In this document: positions 37,807 to 45,777 of the stretch, piece after piece
Layout of the letters: each line of letters starts with the position of its first letter
Position numbering within the stretch: position 1 is the first letter of the stretch
NCBI RefSeq assembly: GCF_028863665.1
Contig: NZ_JARBFX010000004.1
Coordinates: forward strand, 434,001-498,000
DNA: 64,000 bases
Source of the DNA: Aquabacter sediminis
Lineage (GTDB): Bacteria; Pseudomonadota; Alphaproteobacteria; Rhizobiales; Xanthobacteraceae
Direction: 5' to 3'
Program-made: the position numbers and the translations under genes
The notes under the pieces: model-generated
The model's database searches: none
What the model was told of the DNA's origin: nothing
What the model saw: only the letters and a program-made list of their open reading frames with translations

Positions 37807-37924
37807 TGCCGTCATGGCCGGGCTTGTCCCGGCCATCCACGGGGATTGGCCAGGCGCACGTGAAACAAGTTTTGCCTCGCGGAGAGGCGTGGATGCCCGG
37901 GACAAGCCCGGGCATGACGGTGGC
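37807..37924. repeat. Dispersed palindromic intergenic repeat between the two operators
   Basis: The left end (37807-37841, containing CATGGCCGGGCTTGTCCCGG) is the imperfect reverse complement of the right end (37888-37924, containing CCCGGGACAAGCCCGGGCATG). The arms enclose about 46 bases. I recognise this wording as a frequent intergenic repeat of Hyphomicrobiales, from memory. It has separated the two operator palindromes. Confidence 0.75.
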
Positions 37925-37947
37925 AGGAGTGCACGAAATGTGTGCCT

Positions 37948-37965
37948 AAAATCGTATACGATTTT
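37948..37965. promoter_or_regulatory. Operator 2 for the divergent GntR regulator
   Basis: AAAATCGTATACGATTTT is a perfect 18-bp palindrome 45 bases before the GntR start, sharing the 16-base core of operator 1 (37742-37757). It is well placed for autoregulation of the regulator gene. Confidence 0.83.
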
Positions 37966-38010
37966 CTCTCATCTTGAGCCGCAAACGCTCTCGTGCCATT
38001 CAAAGGTGGA

Positions 38011-38721
38011 ATGGAGACCCAGATGAAGCAGCGGGGCGAGCGAGTCGACGCGATCTATGCGGGCCTGCGCCTCGCCATCCTGGAGCAGGTGCTCCAGCCG
38101 GGCATGAAGCTTCCCGAGGATGCCATTGGCGAGCAGTTCGGCGCCAGCCGCACGGTGGTGCGCCGCGCCCTGGAACTGCTGGCCAGCGAGGAACTGGTGG
38201 ACATCCGACCCAATCGCGGCGCCACCGTCGCCAAGCCCTCGCTGGAAGAGGCGCGCGATCTCTTCAGCGTGCGGCAGGATGTGGAGCAATTGGTCATCCG
38301 CCGCCTGTGCGGCAATCTCACCCCCGCCCAGGTGAAGCGCCTGGATGCCCAGATCGCAGCGGAGGAAAAGGCCCATCGGGAAGGCCGGCCGGAATATATC
38401 CGTCATGCCGCCGAGTTCCATCTGGTGCTCGCCGAGATGACCGGCTCGCCTCTGCTCGCCCGCTATATGCGCCAATTGGTGGGGCGCAGCGCCCTGATCC
38501 TCGGCCTCTACGGTCGCCCGCGCTGGACCGATTGCTCGGTGCAGGAACATCGCGATCTCGTGGCCTGCCTCGTCTCCGGCGACCGGGACCGGCTGGAGCA
38601 TCTCATGCACGACCATCTGGAGGCCGTGCTCACCCGCGCCATCGAGACCGCCGGCCGCGACAAGGACCGCATCCTGCGCGACCTCCTCGCGCCTTATGCG
38701 GACGCTTCGCGGGGCGCTTAG
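38011..38721 (+). CDS. GntR-family transcriptional regulator (FadR/FCD subfamily)
   Basis: A DNA-binding regulator of about 236 residues. The N-terminal winged helix is clear (ILEQVLQPGMKLPEDAIGEQFGASRTVVRRALELLASEELVDI, read in blocks; recognition helix around ASRTVVRRALEL). The all-helical FCD effector domain follows, with the metal-binding pattern spread over AEFHLVLAEM, EHRDLVACLVSGD and MHDHLEAVL (His at about 147, 199 and 219). Starts at GTG 37993, ATG 38011 and ATG 38023 are all possible; 38011 is used. It is divergent from the Liv-type importer operon, and the two palindromes between them suggest that it represses that operon and itself until an importer substrate or product binds. 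Confidence 0.92.
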   Translation: METQMKQRGERVDAIYAGLRLAILEQVLQPGMKLPEDAIGEQFGASRTVVRRALELLASEELVDIRPNRGATVAKPSLEEARDLFSVRQDVEQLVIRRLCGNLTPAQVKRLDAQIAAEEKAHREGRPEYIRHAAEFHLVLAEMTGSPLLARYMRQLVGRSALILGLYGRPRWTDCSVQEHRDLVACLVSGDRDRLEHLMHDHLEAVLTRAIETAGRDKDRILRDLLAPYADASRGA

Positions 38722-38727
38722 CCGCCC

Positions 38728-40107
38728 TTACACCACCACCCGCAGCGGCGCCGCCGGGCGGGCGAGCAGAGCCGCGAGCAAAGCGAGGCCGTCCTCTAGC
38801 GCGCCGCGATCCGGCGCGACGCCCAGGGACAGTCGCACCGCCTCTTCCGCCGGGGTGCCGATGGCAAAGGCGGAGCCGGCCACGATGGACACGCCCGCCC
38901 GGTCCGCATGTTCAGCGAAATCGGCCGCGCGCCAGTGGGAGGGAAGGCGCAGCCAGACATGATGGCCGTGCGGGTCGGCGGCGAAGGCGTGGCCTTTCAG
39001 CGCCGCCCGCGCAAGCGCCTGGCGGGCCGTGTTCTCCGCCCGGATGGCGCGGGTCAGCAGGTCCAGCGTGCCATCGAGAATCCAGCGACTCGCCAGCGCC
39101 GCCATGAGCGGCGGGGCCATCAGGCTGGTGGCGCGCAAGATGCCCGCGAGCCGCTCCGCCGCGTGGGCATCGGGCGCGACCACATAAGCGGTGCGCAAGG
39201 CGGGGGTGGCGCATTTGGAGAGGGTGGCGATGTGCCAGCACCGCTCGGGCGCCAGCGCCGCAAGCGGCGGGATGTGCGCCGGGCAGAGCGGGGCGTAGGG
39301 ATCATCCTCGATCACCGCCAGATCGTGCCGGCGGGCGAGGTCCGCCAGCGCCTGACGGCGGGCGGCGGGCAAGGTGGCGGTGGTGGGATTGTCGAGGGTG
39401 GGAATGAGATAGAGCGCGCGCGGCGTGCCGGTGCGGCAGGCGGCTTCCACCGCTTCCGGGCGGATGCCGTCCCCATCCATGGCCAGCGGCATCAGGCGCA
39501 GGCCCCGCTGGGCCGCCACGGCCTTGAGGCCGGGATAGGTGACATCTCCGGCCAGCAGCACGTCGCCCGGCTTCAGGAGCGCGTCGCAGACTGCGAACAG
39601 CGCGCATTGCGCTCCGCCGGCCACCACCAGGCGCTCCGCCGTCACATCCGGCAGCCGGCCAGAGAGCCAGCGCGCGCCCGCGGCCCGATCGGCGGGGGTG
39701 CCGGTGCTGTCCTGATAGTGCAGGGTGAGGAGACCGCGCGGGCCGGCCAGCAGGCTTGCCATGGCCTCGGGAATGCGGCGGGCGAACTGCGCCTCGTCGG
39801 GCTGGGGCGGGATGTTCATGCTCAGATCAATGAGCGGGCGGGGGGCGGGCATCTCGCCCGGCGCCGCAAGTGCCTCGCTCACGAAGGTGCCGCGCCCGGC
39901 CTGGGCGTCCACCAGCCCCCTTCGGCGCGCCTCGTTGAAGGCACGAGTGACGGTGGTGAGGTCCACGTCGAGGGCTTCGGCGATGGCCCGCTGGGGCGGC
40001 AGGCGATCGCCCCGCGCCACGCGGCCGGAGCGGATGTCCGCCTCCAGCGCGTCCACGATGCCGAGATATTTCAGCCGTGCGCCCGCCAGGACCCTGGGGT
40101 GCCACAT
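38728..40107 (-). CDS. MocR-type regulator (GntR HTH fused to PLP-dependent aminotransferase fold)
   Basis: A 459-residue regulator. Residues 1-80 form a GntR winged helix ([39 protein letters not shown]); residues about 100-459 form an aminotransferase class I domain with [13 protein letters not shown], the [10 protein letters not shown] Asp/Tyr cofactor region and [17 protein letters not shown] with the presumed PLP Lys. The ATG at 40107 is chosen since further upstream codons look non-coding. It is convergent with the GntR gene (6-base gap), and it flanks the distal end of the Nit1C operon. It resembles the second MocR gene at 48727 in length and HTH sequence. Confidence 0.93.
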   Translation of the reverse strand: MWHPRVLAGARLKYLGIVDALEADIRSGRVARGDRLPPQRAIAEALDVDLTTVTRAFNEARRRGLVDAQAGRGTFVSEALAAPGEMPAPRPLIDLSMNIPPQPDEAQFARRIPEAMASLLAGPRGLLTLHYQDSTGTPADRAAGARWLSGRLPDVTAERLVVAGGAQCALFAVCDALLKPGDVLLAGDVTYPGLKAVAAQRGLRLMPLAMDGDGIRPEAVEAACRTGTPRALYLIPTLDNPTTATLPAARRQALADLARRHDLAVIEDDPYAPLCPAHIPPLAALAPERCWHIATLSKCATPALRTAYVVAPDAHAAERLAGILRATSLMAPPLMAALASRWILDGTLDLLTRAIRAENTARQALARAALKGHAFAADPHGHHVWLRLPSHWRAADFAEHADRAGVSIVAGSAFAIGTPAEEAVRLSLGVAPDRGALEDGLALLAALLARPAAPLRVVV

Positions 40108-40146
40108 GCTTCTTTTCCCCCGCCGCGATCCGGACATTGAGCTAGC

Positions 40147-40154
40147 ATGTATGG
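40147..40154. promoter_or_regulatory. CCATACAT-like motif upstream of MocR gene 1
   Basis: ATGTATGG (minus strand CCATACAT) lies 40 bases upstream of the MocR start at 40107. It is an eight-base near-copy of CCATACAAT found at 40651, 40682 and 48677. Being short, it is weak evidence alone; its recurrence around both MocR genes makes it worth noting as a possible operator half-site. Confidence 0.35.
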
Positions 40155-40169
40155 ATAAGGGGCGAAAGC

Positions 40170-40559
40170 TCAGCCTTCCTCGCGCAGCACCCGGCGGCCT
40201 TCCTCGGCCTTGTAATAATATTGGCTGGCCACCAGCCACCCCTTCAGCGGTCGCAAGGGCGGGATGCAGGTGAGCAGCATCACCGGCAAAGTGGTGACCA
40301 GATGCACCCAATAGGGTGCTTCATAGGCCACCTCGATCCAGATGCCGAACACCACCGAGGGAATGCAGGCAAAACAGATGACGAAGAAGGCCGGGCCATC
40401 AGCCGGGTCGGCAAAGGAATAGTCCAGGCCGCACACGTCGCAGGACTTGCGCAGGGTCAGGAAGCCGTTGAACAGCTTGCCCTCGCCACAGCGGGGGCAG
40501 CGGCCGCGCAGGCCGGCCCGCATGGGGGAGAGCGGCGGCCAGTGGCGGGTCTGGGACAT
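40170..40559 (-). CDS. DUF983 membrane protein
   Basis: A 129-residue inner-membrane protein of family DUF983, common in alphaproteobacteria but of unknown function. It has a rubredoxin-like zinc ribbon: CPRC (Cys 21 and 24) and CDVC (Cys 40 and 43), then two hydrophobic segments (about 54-77, [18 protein letters not shown]; and about 84-104, [16 protein letters not shown]) and a short positive tail ending [16 protein letters not shown]. The start ATG at 40559 has AGGAG eight bases upstream. It is a separate unit downstream of the Nit1C operon, with two CCATACAAT motifs in its promoter region. Confidence 0.9.
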   Translation of the reverse strand: MSQTRHWPPLSPMRAGLRGRCPRCGEGKLFNGFLTLRKSCDVCGLDYSFADPADGPAFFVICFACIPSVVFGIWIEVAYEAPYWVHLVTTLPVMLLTCIPPLRPLKGWLVASQYYYKAEEGRRVLREEG

Positions 40560-40650
40560 GGAACGCTCCTTGGGGCGCGCGCTCTCAGGGGGGAGGGGTG
40601 AGCCGATGTCCGGCTTTGCACCCTCGGCGCCGTGAATGCCCGTATTTAAT

Positions 40651-40690
40651 CCATACAATGCGCCGTTGTAAATCTAATGAGCCATACAAT
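40651..40690 (-). promoter_or_regulatory. Two CCATACAAT motifs 31 bases apart upstream of the DUF983 gene
   Basis: CCATACAAT occurs at 40651-40659 and 40682-40690, the same orientation, with start-to-start spacing of 31 bases (about three helical turns). They lie 92-131 bases before the DUF983 start, just beyond the stop of the last Nit1C gene. Possible MocR operators; a TTACAA/TTAAAT pair with 16-base spacing on the minus strand could be the DUF983 promoter. Confidence 0.45.
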
Positions 40691-40711
40691 TTAGGGACCT
40701 CAGCCCCGCCC

Positions 40712-41521
40712 TCAGGGCGCGGCCGGAGACTTCACGGCGACCATCTCCGCCAGGAGCGCATGATCCCCGGCGCGCACAAGGCGCGTGGCGCAGACCGTGC
40801 GTCCGTGGGGGGCATCGGCCAGTTGGGTCAGGATCTCAACCGCGTCGCCCGGATCGATGTTCCCGTGATAGGCGACGTGCCGGCTGCGCGTGACGGTGGC
40901 GCGGGCGGGGGCATGGGAAAACAGCGCCCGCTCGGCGAGGCCCACATAGCTGGAAAAATAGAGAAAGCCGGCGCCGTTGAAATCCTCTGCCGGGCAGGGG
41001 GTGAAGGCGAGCCGCTCGCCGTCCGGCGCCTGCGGCACGGCCAGCGGCGCCGGCCGTGCGCCATCCCATTCGGGCAGGTCGGCAAGGCCCGGCACTTCGA
41101 CGCGGCAGATGCGGCGGTTGCTCGTCGCTTCCCGCCGCACGAAGGCGGAAACGAGCGTGGCGGTGCCCGCCGGCGCGCCGTCCAGCATCAAGGCGTGACG
41201 GCTCAGCACCTGCGTGCGCGAGAGCCGCCACAGATGGGAGCGCACCGCCAGCCGCCCATCCTCCCGTGCCGCATCGAGGCAAAGCCCCTCAAGGCTCACA
41301 TGCCGGAAGGCGGCATAGACCCGCGTGCCGCTGCGGTCGGCGATGCGGGAGGGCGGGCAGCCCAATTGGCGGGCCAGCATCTGCCAGTGGGCATCCCCCA
41401 GGTGTCGCAGCAGCCAGGTCTCCGACAGACCGCCGGGGACCAGATGCGGCATGCCCAGATGCACAGAACCCTCAAGGCCGGGATCGGGCACGAGGCGGGA
41501 AAGCGGGGGCAGAAGGCTCAT
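40712..41521 (-). CDS. LnmK-like double hotdog protein (Pnap_2097 family), last gene of the Nit1C operon
   Basis: A 269-residue protein resembling the Pnap_2097 family, whose N-terminal domain is shared with LnmK, the leinamycin acyltransferase/decarboxylase. The typical opening is VHLGMPHLVPGGLSETWLL (residues 20-38), then LGDAHWQMLARQLG. A second half repeats hotdog-like features (FNGAGFLYFSSYVGLAERALF, then HVAYHGNIDPGDAVEI). It follows the flavoprotein by 17 bases and ends the operon. This suggests that the cluster makes or tailors an acyl-carrying small molecule, but that is inference. The family call is from recalled sequence patterns and needs a profile search. Confidence 0.75.
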   Translation of the reverse strand: MSLLPPLSRLVPDPGLEGSVHLGMPHLVPGGLSETWLLRHLGDAHWQMLARQLGCPPSRIADRSGTRVYAAFRHVSLEGLCLDAAREDGRLAVRSHLWRLSRTQVLSRHALMLDGAPAGTATLVSAFVRREATSNRRICRVEVPGLADLPEWDGARPAPLAVPQAPDGERLAFTPCPAEDFNGAGFLYFSSYVGLAERALFSHAPARATVTRSRHVAYHGNIDPGDAVEILTQLADAPHGRTVCATRLVRAGDHALLAEMVAVKSPAAP

Positions 41522-41538
41522 GTCTTGCCCGCCTTTTC

Positions 41539-42792
41539 CTAGCCCGCCTTGGCGAGCGGCGGCGTGGCGCGCGCCTGGAGCTGGCCCACCACATAGGCCG
41601 CATCCGCCGCCACCCCGAGGAAGCGCCCGGACCCCCAGGTCCACAACCAGGGAAGACCGAGCACATAGAGCCCATCCACCGCCGTCACCCCCCGCTTGTG
41701 CACGGGATAGCCGGTGCCATCGAAAATGGGCAGGCCGACAAAGGACCAGTTGGGGCGAAAGCCCGTGGCCCAGATCACCGAGGTGATGCCAGCCGCCGCC
41801 AGATCCAACTCGGTGGTCTCGCCCGCGGGCTCCCACACGGGGGCATAGACGGAGGGCGGCGGGGCGGAGATGCCGGCTTCGGCGATATGCCGGTCGATGA
41901 GGGCGTTGATGCCGTTATAGACCCTGTCGGCGGCGTCCAGATTGTCCTTCAGATTGGGCGCGAACTGCATTTGCCCGCCGGACACGCCGGTGAGACGGCC
42001 GTAGAGGGCCATGCCCTCCCGTGCAAAGGCGCGCAGGTCGATGTCGCGCCCGCCCTCGCGGCCGGTGAGATAATGGTTGGTGTCGTGCTTCTTGCGGCCC
42101 ATGCCGTCATCGGCCACCGTGATCTCGTAATGGCCGATGTCCCAGAGCCAGTCCACCACGTCGCGGCCGCGATAGAAGCGGGCGCAGCGGGGGGCATTGC
42201 CGGTGGCGAGGTGCACCTTGCGGCCGGCCAGATGCAGGTCCTCCGCGATCTGCGCGCCCGATTGGCCCGAGCCCACCACCATCACCGCGCCCTCCGGTAG
42301 CGCGGTGGGGTTGCGATAGGAGGCGGTGTGCAGCTGGACGATGCCGTCGGGGAGCCGCTCGCCGAGGCGGGGAATGTCCGGCTCGCCATAAAGGCTCACC
42401 GCCAGGATCACCGCATCCGCACTCACCGGGCCGGCGGCCGTCTCCAGGTAGAAGATGCCGTCCGCCTTCTCCAGCGCGGTCACCGGCGTGTGCTCCAGCA
42501 CCGGCGCCTGAACCTTGGCGGCGAAGCGATCGAGGTAGGCGAGGATCTCGTCCTTCACCATGAAGCCGTTGGGATCGTCGCCATCATAGGGATGGTCGGG
42601 CAGGCGGCATTGCCAGTTGGGGGTGACGAGGCAGAAGGCGTCCCAGCGCTCGTCCCGCCATTTGTGCATGATGGTCTTCTTCTCGAACACCACATGCTCG
42701 ATGCCCGCGCGGGTGAGATGAAGGCTGGCGGAAAGCCCAGCCTGGCCGCCGCCAATGACGATGGCGGGATAGTGCGACTTCAGCTTGGTCAT
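41539..42792 (-). CDS. MSMEG_0569-family flavin-dependent oxidoreductase (Nit1C)
   Basis: A 417-residue flavoprotein monooxygenase-like enzyme, the NitH-type member of Nit1C clusters. The FAD dinucleotide-binding motif GGGQAG is at residues 14-19, a second (NADPH-type) motif GSGQSG lies near residue 173, and a late ATGFRPNWSF motif is present. The early KWRDERWDAFCLVTPNWQ region is typical of the MSMEG_0569 family. The substrate is unknown. It overlaps the preceding gene by 4 bases (ATGA) and is followed after 17 bases by the LnmK-like gene. Similarity to YUC/FMO-type N-oxygenases suggests oxygenation of a nitrogen or related atom (inference). Confidence 0.93.
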   Translation of the reverse strand: MTKLKSHYPAIVIGGGQAGLSASLHLTRAGIEHVVFEKKTIMHKWRDERWDAFCLVTPNWQCRLPDHPYDGDDPNGFMVKDEILAYLDRFAAKVQAPVLEHTPVTALEKADGIFYLETAAGPVSADAVILAVSLYGEPDIPRLGERLPDGIVQLHTASYRNPTALPEGAVMVVGSGQSGAQIAEDLHLAGRKVHLATGNAPRCARFYRGRDVVDWLWDIGHYEITVADDGMGRKKHDTNHYLTGREGGRDIDLRAFAREGMALYGRLTGVSGGQMQFAPNLKDNLDAADRVYNGINALIDRHIAEAGISAPPPSVYAPVWEPAGETTELDLAAAGITSVIWATGFRPNWSFVGLPIFDGTGYPVHKRGVTAVDGLYVLGLPWLWTWGSGRFLGVAADAAYVVGQLQARATPPLAKAG

Positions 42793-43097
42793 GACGGCAT
42801 GTCCTGATGGGAATAAAGGAAAGCGAGGCAGGTGACCTGCGCCGTGGGATCGTCGGCGAAGCGTCGGGAGGTGGCTTCCAGGCGCGCCAGTTGGCCGAGC
42901 GCCAAGGAACAGGGATGGCCATATTTGGCGGCGACGCGCTCCGAGGCGATGGTGAGCGCCGTCCGCGCCCGCGCTATGAAGTCGGGCAGGGCATAGGCGG
43001 TGCCTTCGCTCAAGTGCTCGCGCACCACGAGGGAGGGCGAATAGCAGCTCTCTTCCCGGCCATCGGGCCAGGCGATGTGGAAGCGCATTTCAGGCAT
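42789..43097 (-). CDS. MSMEG_0570-family nitrogen starvation response protein (Nit1C)
   Basis: A small protein of 102 residues with the family-typical pattern: MRFHIAWPDGREESCYSPSLVV (residues 4-25), then FIARARTALTIASERVAAKYG and CSLALGQLARLEA. It has no known catalytic motif. Cys residues at about 18, 63 and 88 are notable. The ATG at 43097 was chosen because GGGAGG lies seven bases upstream and MPEMRF is the family start. It overlaps the glycosyltransferase stop by 8 bases and the flavoprotein start by 4 bases, so it is translated within the operon. The family is always found with Nit1-type nitrilases (recollection). Confidence 0.9.
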   Translation of the reverse strand: MPEMRFHIAWPDGREESCYSPSLVVREHLSEGTAYALPDFIARARTALTIASERVAAKYGHPCSLALGQLARLEATSRRFADDPTAQVTCLAFLYSHQDMPS

Positions 43098-44259
43098 GAA
43101 GGGCCTCCCGGCTCTTGGTCTTGGCCGCGAGGCGGCCATAAAGGGGCAAGTGGGCGCGGGCGACGTTTGACCAGTGGTGCCGCGCGGCGATCTGCGGCCC
43201 GAGCGCGGCTAGGCGCTCGCGTTCTGCCGGCTGAAGCGAGAGGGCCATGGCGTCCGCGATGGAGGCGGGGCGGGCGGGGTCGCACCACAAAGCGTCCCGT
43301 TCGCCCAGATATTCGGTGAAGGGCGCCATGGCCGAGACGATCACCGGCACGCCGCTCGCCAGCGCCTCCAGCACGGCGAGGCCGAAGCCCTCTTTCACCG
43401 AGGCGAAGAGCAAAGCATGGGCGAGGCGAAAGATGGCGGGCATGTCCGCATCCGCCAGCGGCCCGGTCACGTGCACGCCGCCGGTTCCGGTGCGGCCGAG
43501 CAGGCGACGGAACTCGCTTTGATAGGCGCAATGGTCCAGGAGCGAGGCGCCGCCGGCGATCACCAGTTGCGCGTCCCGGCGCACCTGGCGCAGCTGGAGG
43601 AAGGCCTCCAGCATGCGCACCGTATTCTTGCGCGCCTCGATGCCGCCGACGCTCAGGAAGATGGGCCCCGCGCCCAGCCCCAGCCGCGCGCGCAGCGCCT
43701 CTTCGCGCCCGTCCCGGCCAGGCGAGAAGCGCGTGCCGTCCACCCCATTGCCGGAAAGATGGGCGTCGATGCCGAAGCCATCCGCCAACTGATCCTGCCA
43801 GGTGCGGCTCACCGCCAGCCAGCCATCCGCCGCGCGGATGGAGCGGGACTGGAGGTCGAGCAGGCGGGTGTCTGAGAAGGTATCCACGTGATGCACCGTG
43901 CGCACGAAGGCGGGGATGCGGCCGCGTTCCTTCAGGGTGGCCAGCGCATTGCCGGAAATGCCGTCATGGGCGTGGAAGAGGTCGAAGCCGTCCGTGCCCG
44001 CAGCCTCGAAATGGCTGACATAATCGGCGATGCGCTGCTCCACCATGGCCGTCATGCCGGGCGCGGCAGGTGCCACCTTGAAGGCGACGGCCGGGCATTT
44101 CGGTGCGCGGAAGAAGCCTGTGCCGCGTGCGTCCGGCGCGAACAGGACCGGGGCATGGCCGAGCCCCGCCAACGCCTCGGCGAGCGCCATGGCATGGACC
44201 ACCCCGCCGCGCGGATTGGTGGAATGGGTGAGAATGGCAATAAGCAGCGGCCGGTCCAT
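43090..44259 (-). CDS. MSMEG_0565-family glycosyltransferase (GT4) of the Nit1C operon
   Basis: A GT-B fold glycosyltransferase of 389 residues. The N-terminal half begins LLIAILTHSTNPRGGVVHAMALAEAL, and the C-terminal group 1 domain shows LSVGGIEARKNTVRMLEAF (about residues 206-224) and the donor-binding E-x7-E motif in VKEGFGLAVLEALASGVPVIV (about 303-323). This family is repeatedly found with Nit1 clusters, which implies a glycosylated product or carrier (inference). The ATG at 44259 shares a base with the preceding stop codon, so translation is coupled. No signal peptide or membrane segment; cytoplasmic. Confidence 0.92.
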   Translation of the reverse strand: MDRPLLIAILTHSTNPRGGVVHAMALAEALAGLGHAPVLFAPDARGTGFFRAPKCPAVAFKVAPAAPGMTAMVEQRIADYVSHFEAAGTDGFDLFHAHDGISGNALATLKERGRIPAFVRTVHHVDTFSDTRLLDLQSRSIRAADGWLAVSRTWQDQLADGFGIDAHLSGNGVDGTRFSPGRDGREEALRARLGLGAGPIFLSVGGIEARKNTVRMLEAFLQLRQVRRDAQLVIAGGASLLDHCAYQSEFRRLLGRTGTGGVHVTGPLADADMPAIFRLAHALLFASVKEGFGLAVLEALASGVPVIVSAMAPFTEYLGERDALWCDPARPASIADAMALSLQPAERERLAALGPQIAARHHWSNVARAHLPLYGRLAAKTKSREALHA

Positions 44260-45236
44260 CAGGCGGCCTCCCCGGCAGGGGCAAGGCCCATGAGGCGGGA
44301 GGCGGCAAGATCGCGCACCACGGCCCGGTGCGGCCCGTGCCGCACCGCCACGGCCGCGCCCGATGTCACCGCACCGATGGCGGAGGCGGTGAGGGCGCGG
44401 GCCTCGAACAGGGCGAGAAGTTCCGGCACATGAGCGGGCGGGACGGAAAGCAGAAAGCCGAAGCTCGGGAAGGACGCGAGCCAGCGTTGGAGGGGCACGC
44501 CGGCCGGCACGGGAAGCGCGGCCAGATCGATGGCAAGGCCCACGCGCGAGCATTCCGCCAGCATGATGGCGGTGCCGACCAGCCCCGCCTGGCTGATGTC
44601 CTTGGCCGCATGGGCAAGACCCCGCCGGGCGATCTCCGGCAGCAAGGCAAGGTCGCCCCGCAGGCGCTCCGGCGGCGCCGAAAGCGCGGCCTGCCAATTG
44701 TCGAAGGGCTCCCGATAGGCGCCGCGAAGGTCGATGGCCGCCACCAGCACGTCGCCAGGCCGGGCATCGAAGCTGGTGAGAAGGCCATGGTCCGCCCGCC
44801 CCAGCACCGCCACCGCCAGATGCTCGCCGCCCGCCTTCAAATTGGAATGCCCGCCCACAATGGGCACGCCATAGGCGTCCGCTGCGGCCTTCATGCCGTC
44901 CAGGATCGCCGCGCCATGTTCGGCGTCCCGCGCCCACAGGGCGTCCACCACGGCGAGCGGCCGCCCGCCCATTGCGGCGATGTCGGAGAGGTTCACCATC
45001 ACCCCGCACCAGCCGGCGAACCAGGGATCGCGGGCGACAAAGGCTTCCAGGAACCCCTCGATGGCAAAGAGCAGATGGCCGCCCCCATCCGGCAAGGCGG
45101 CGCAATCATCGCCCACCGGCACGGCGCTGGCTTGAAGGCCGAGGCGGGCGGCGACCGTGCCGATATCCGCCTTGGCGGCGAGGCCCCGGCTGTGGCGCAG
45201 GCTCTCCACCAGAGCATCGAAGGCGGGCGCGTCCAT
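44259..45236 (-). CDS. nitF: AIR synthase-like (sll0787 family) ATP-dependent enzyme, NitF of Nit1C
   Basis: A 325-residue PurM/AIR synthase-superfamily protein. It has the phosphate/metal-binding start VPVGDDCAALPDGGG (residues 40-54), a PurM-like core (GVMVNLSDIAAMGGRPLAVVDAL) and GVPIVGGHSNL, then GDVLVAAIDLRG in the C-terminal domain. Relatives use ATP to activate amides (PurM, SelD, HypE). In this context the most suggestive analogue is HypE, which dehydrates a thiocarbamate to a nitrile, though this is inference. It is separated from nitE by 1 base and overlaps the glycosyltransferase by one base. Confidence 0.91.
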   Translation of the reverse strand: MDAPAFDALVESLRHSRGLAAKADIGTVAARLGLQASAVPVGDDCAALPDGGGHLLFAIEGFLEAFVARDPWFAGWCGVMVNLSDIAAMGGRPLAVVDALWARDAEHGAAILDGMKAAADAYGVPIVGGHSNLKAGGEHLAVAVLGRADHGLLTSFDARPGDVLVAAIDLRGAYREPFDNWQAALSAPPERLRGDLALLPEIARRGLAHAAKDISQAGLVGTAIMLAECSRVGLAIDLAALPVPAGVPLQRWLASFPSFGFLLSVPPAHVPELLALFEARALTASAIGAVTSGAAVAVRHGPHRAVVRDLAASRLMGLAPAGEAA

Positions 45237-45237
45237 C

Positions 45238-45777
45238 TCAGGCGGCCTTTCGCGGCAGAGCGGTGAAGCCGATTTCCGGCGAATGGCAAGGCGGGTAATG
45301 GCCAAGGTCCGCCTGCATGCGGAAGTGTCGCCGCCCGTGCAGGTCCACCTCCTCGAGCACATGCCAGTGCAGGCGGCGGAACAGCAGCGCGTTCTGCTCC
45401 TGCACATGGGCGAGGAAGGTGTGGCAGCCCATGGCATGGGCGGAGGACACGGCGAGGCGGATCAAGGTGGCGCCGAGCGCGCCGATGCGGCGATAGTCCG
45501 CGTCCACCGCGAGGCGCGAGCCCCACCAGGTGCCGGGCGTTTCCTCATGGATGCGCACCGTGCCCACCACCTTGTCGGGGGCCACCCCCAGCATGGCCAG
45601 CGCCACGATGGGGATGGCATAGGCGTCGATGGCGTCCTGGTCGGAGCCGGAAAACAGCTTCTGCTCGGTGGAGAAGACCTGTTCGCGCAGGGTCTTGGCC
45701 CCCTCGCGCTCCCAGCGGGAGGCGGCGAACTTGATGCGGTATTCGGCGGCGAGGAAGGGGGAGGTGGGGATCATCAT
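45238..45777 (-). CDS. nitE: MSMEG_0567-family GNAT N-acetyltransferase, NitE of Nit1C
   Basis: A 179-residue GNAT-fold acyltransferase expected to transfer an acyl group from acyl-CoA to an amine. Visible elements are the early FKFA-type strand (IKFAASRWEREGAKTLREQVF), KVVGTVRIHEETPG (strand 4 region) and the acetyl-CoA loop RRIGALGATLIRLAV (about residues 95-109), with a HWHVLEEVDLHGRRHFRM end. MM at the start allows ATG 45777 or 45774. It overlaps the radical SAM stop by 4 bases (ATGA) and precedes nitF by 1 base. The substrate is unknown; acylation could channel a reactive amine intermediate. Confidence 0.92.
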   Translation of the reverse strand: MMIPTSPFLAAEYRIKFAASRWEREGAKTLREQVFSTEQKLFSGSDQDAIDAYAIPIVALAMLGVAPDKVVGTVRIHEETPGTWWGSRLAVDADYRRIGALGATLIRLAVSSAHAMGCHTFLAHVQEQNALLFRRLHWHVLEEVDLHGRRHFRMQADLGHYPPCHSPEIGFTALPRKAA

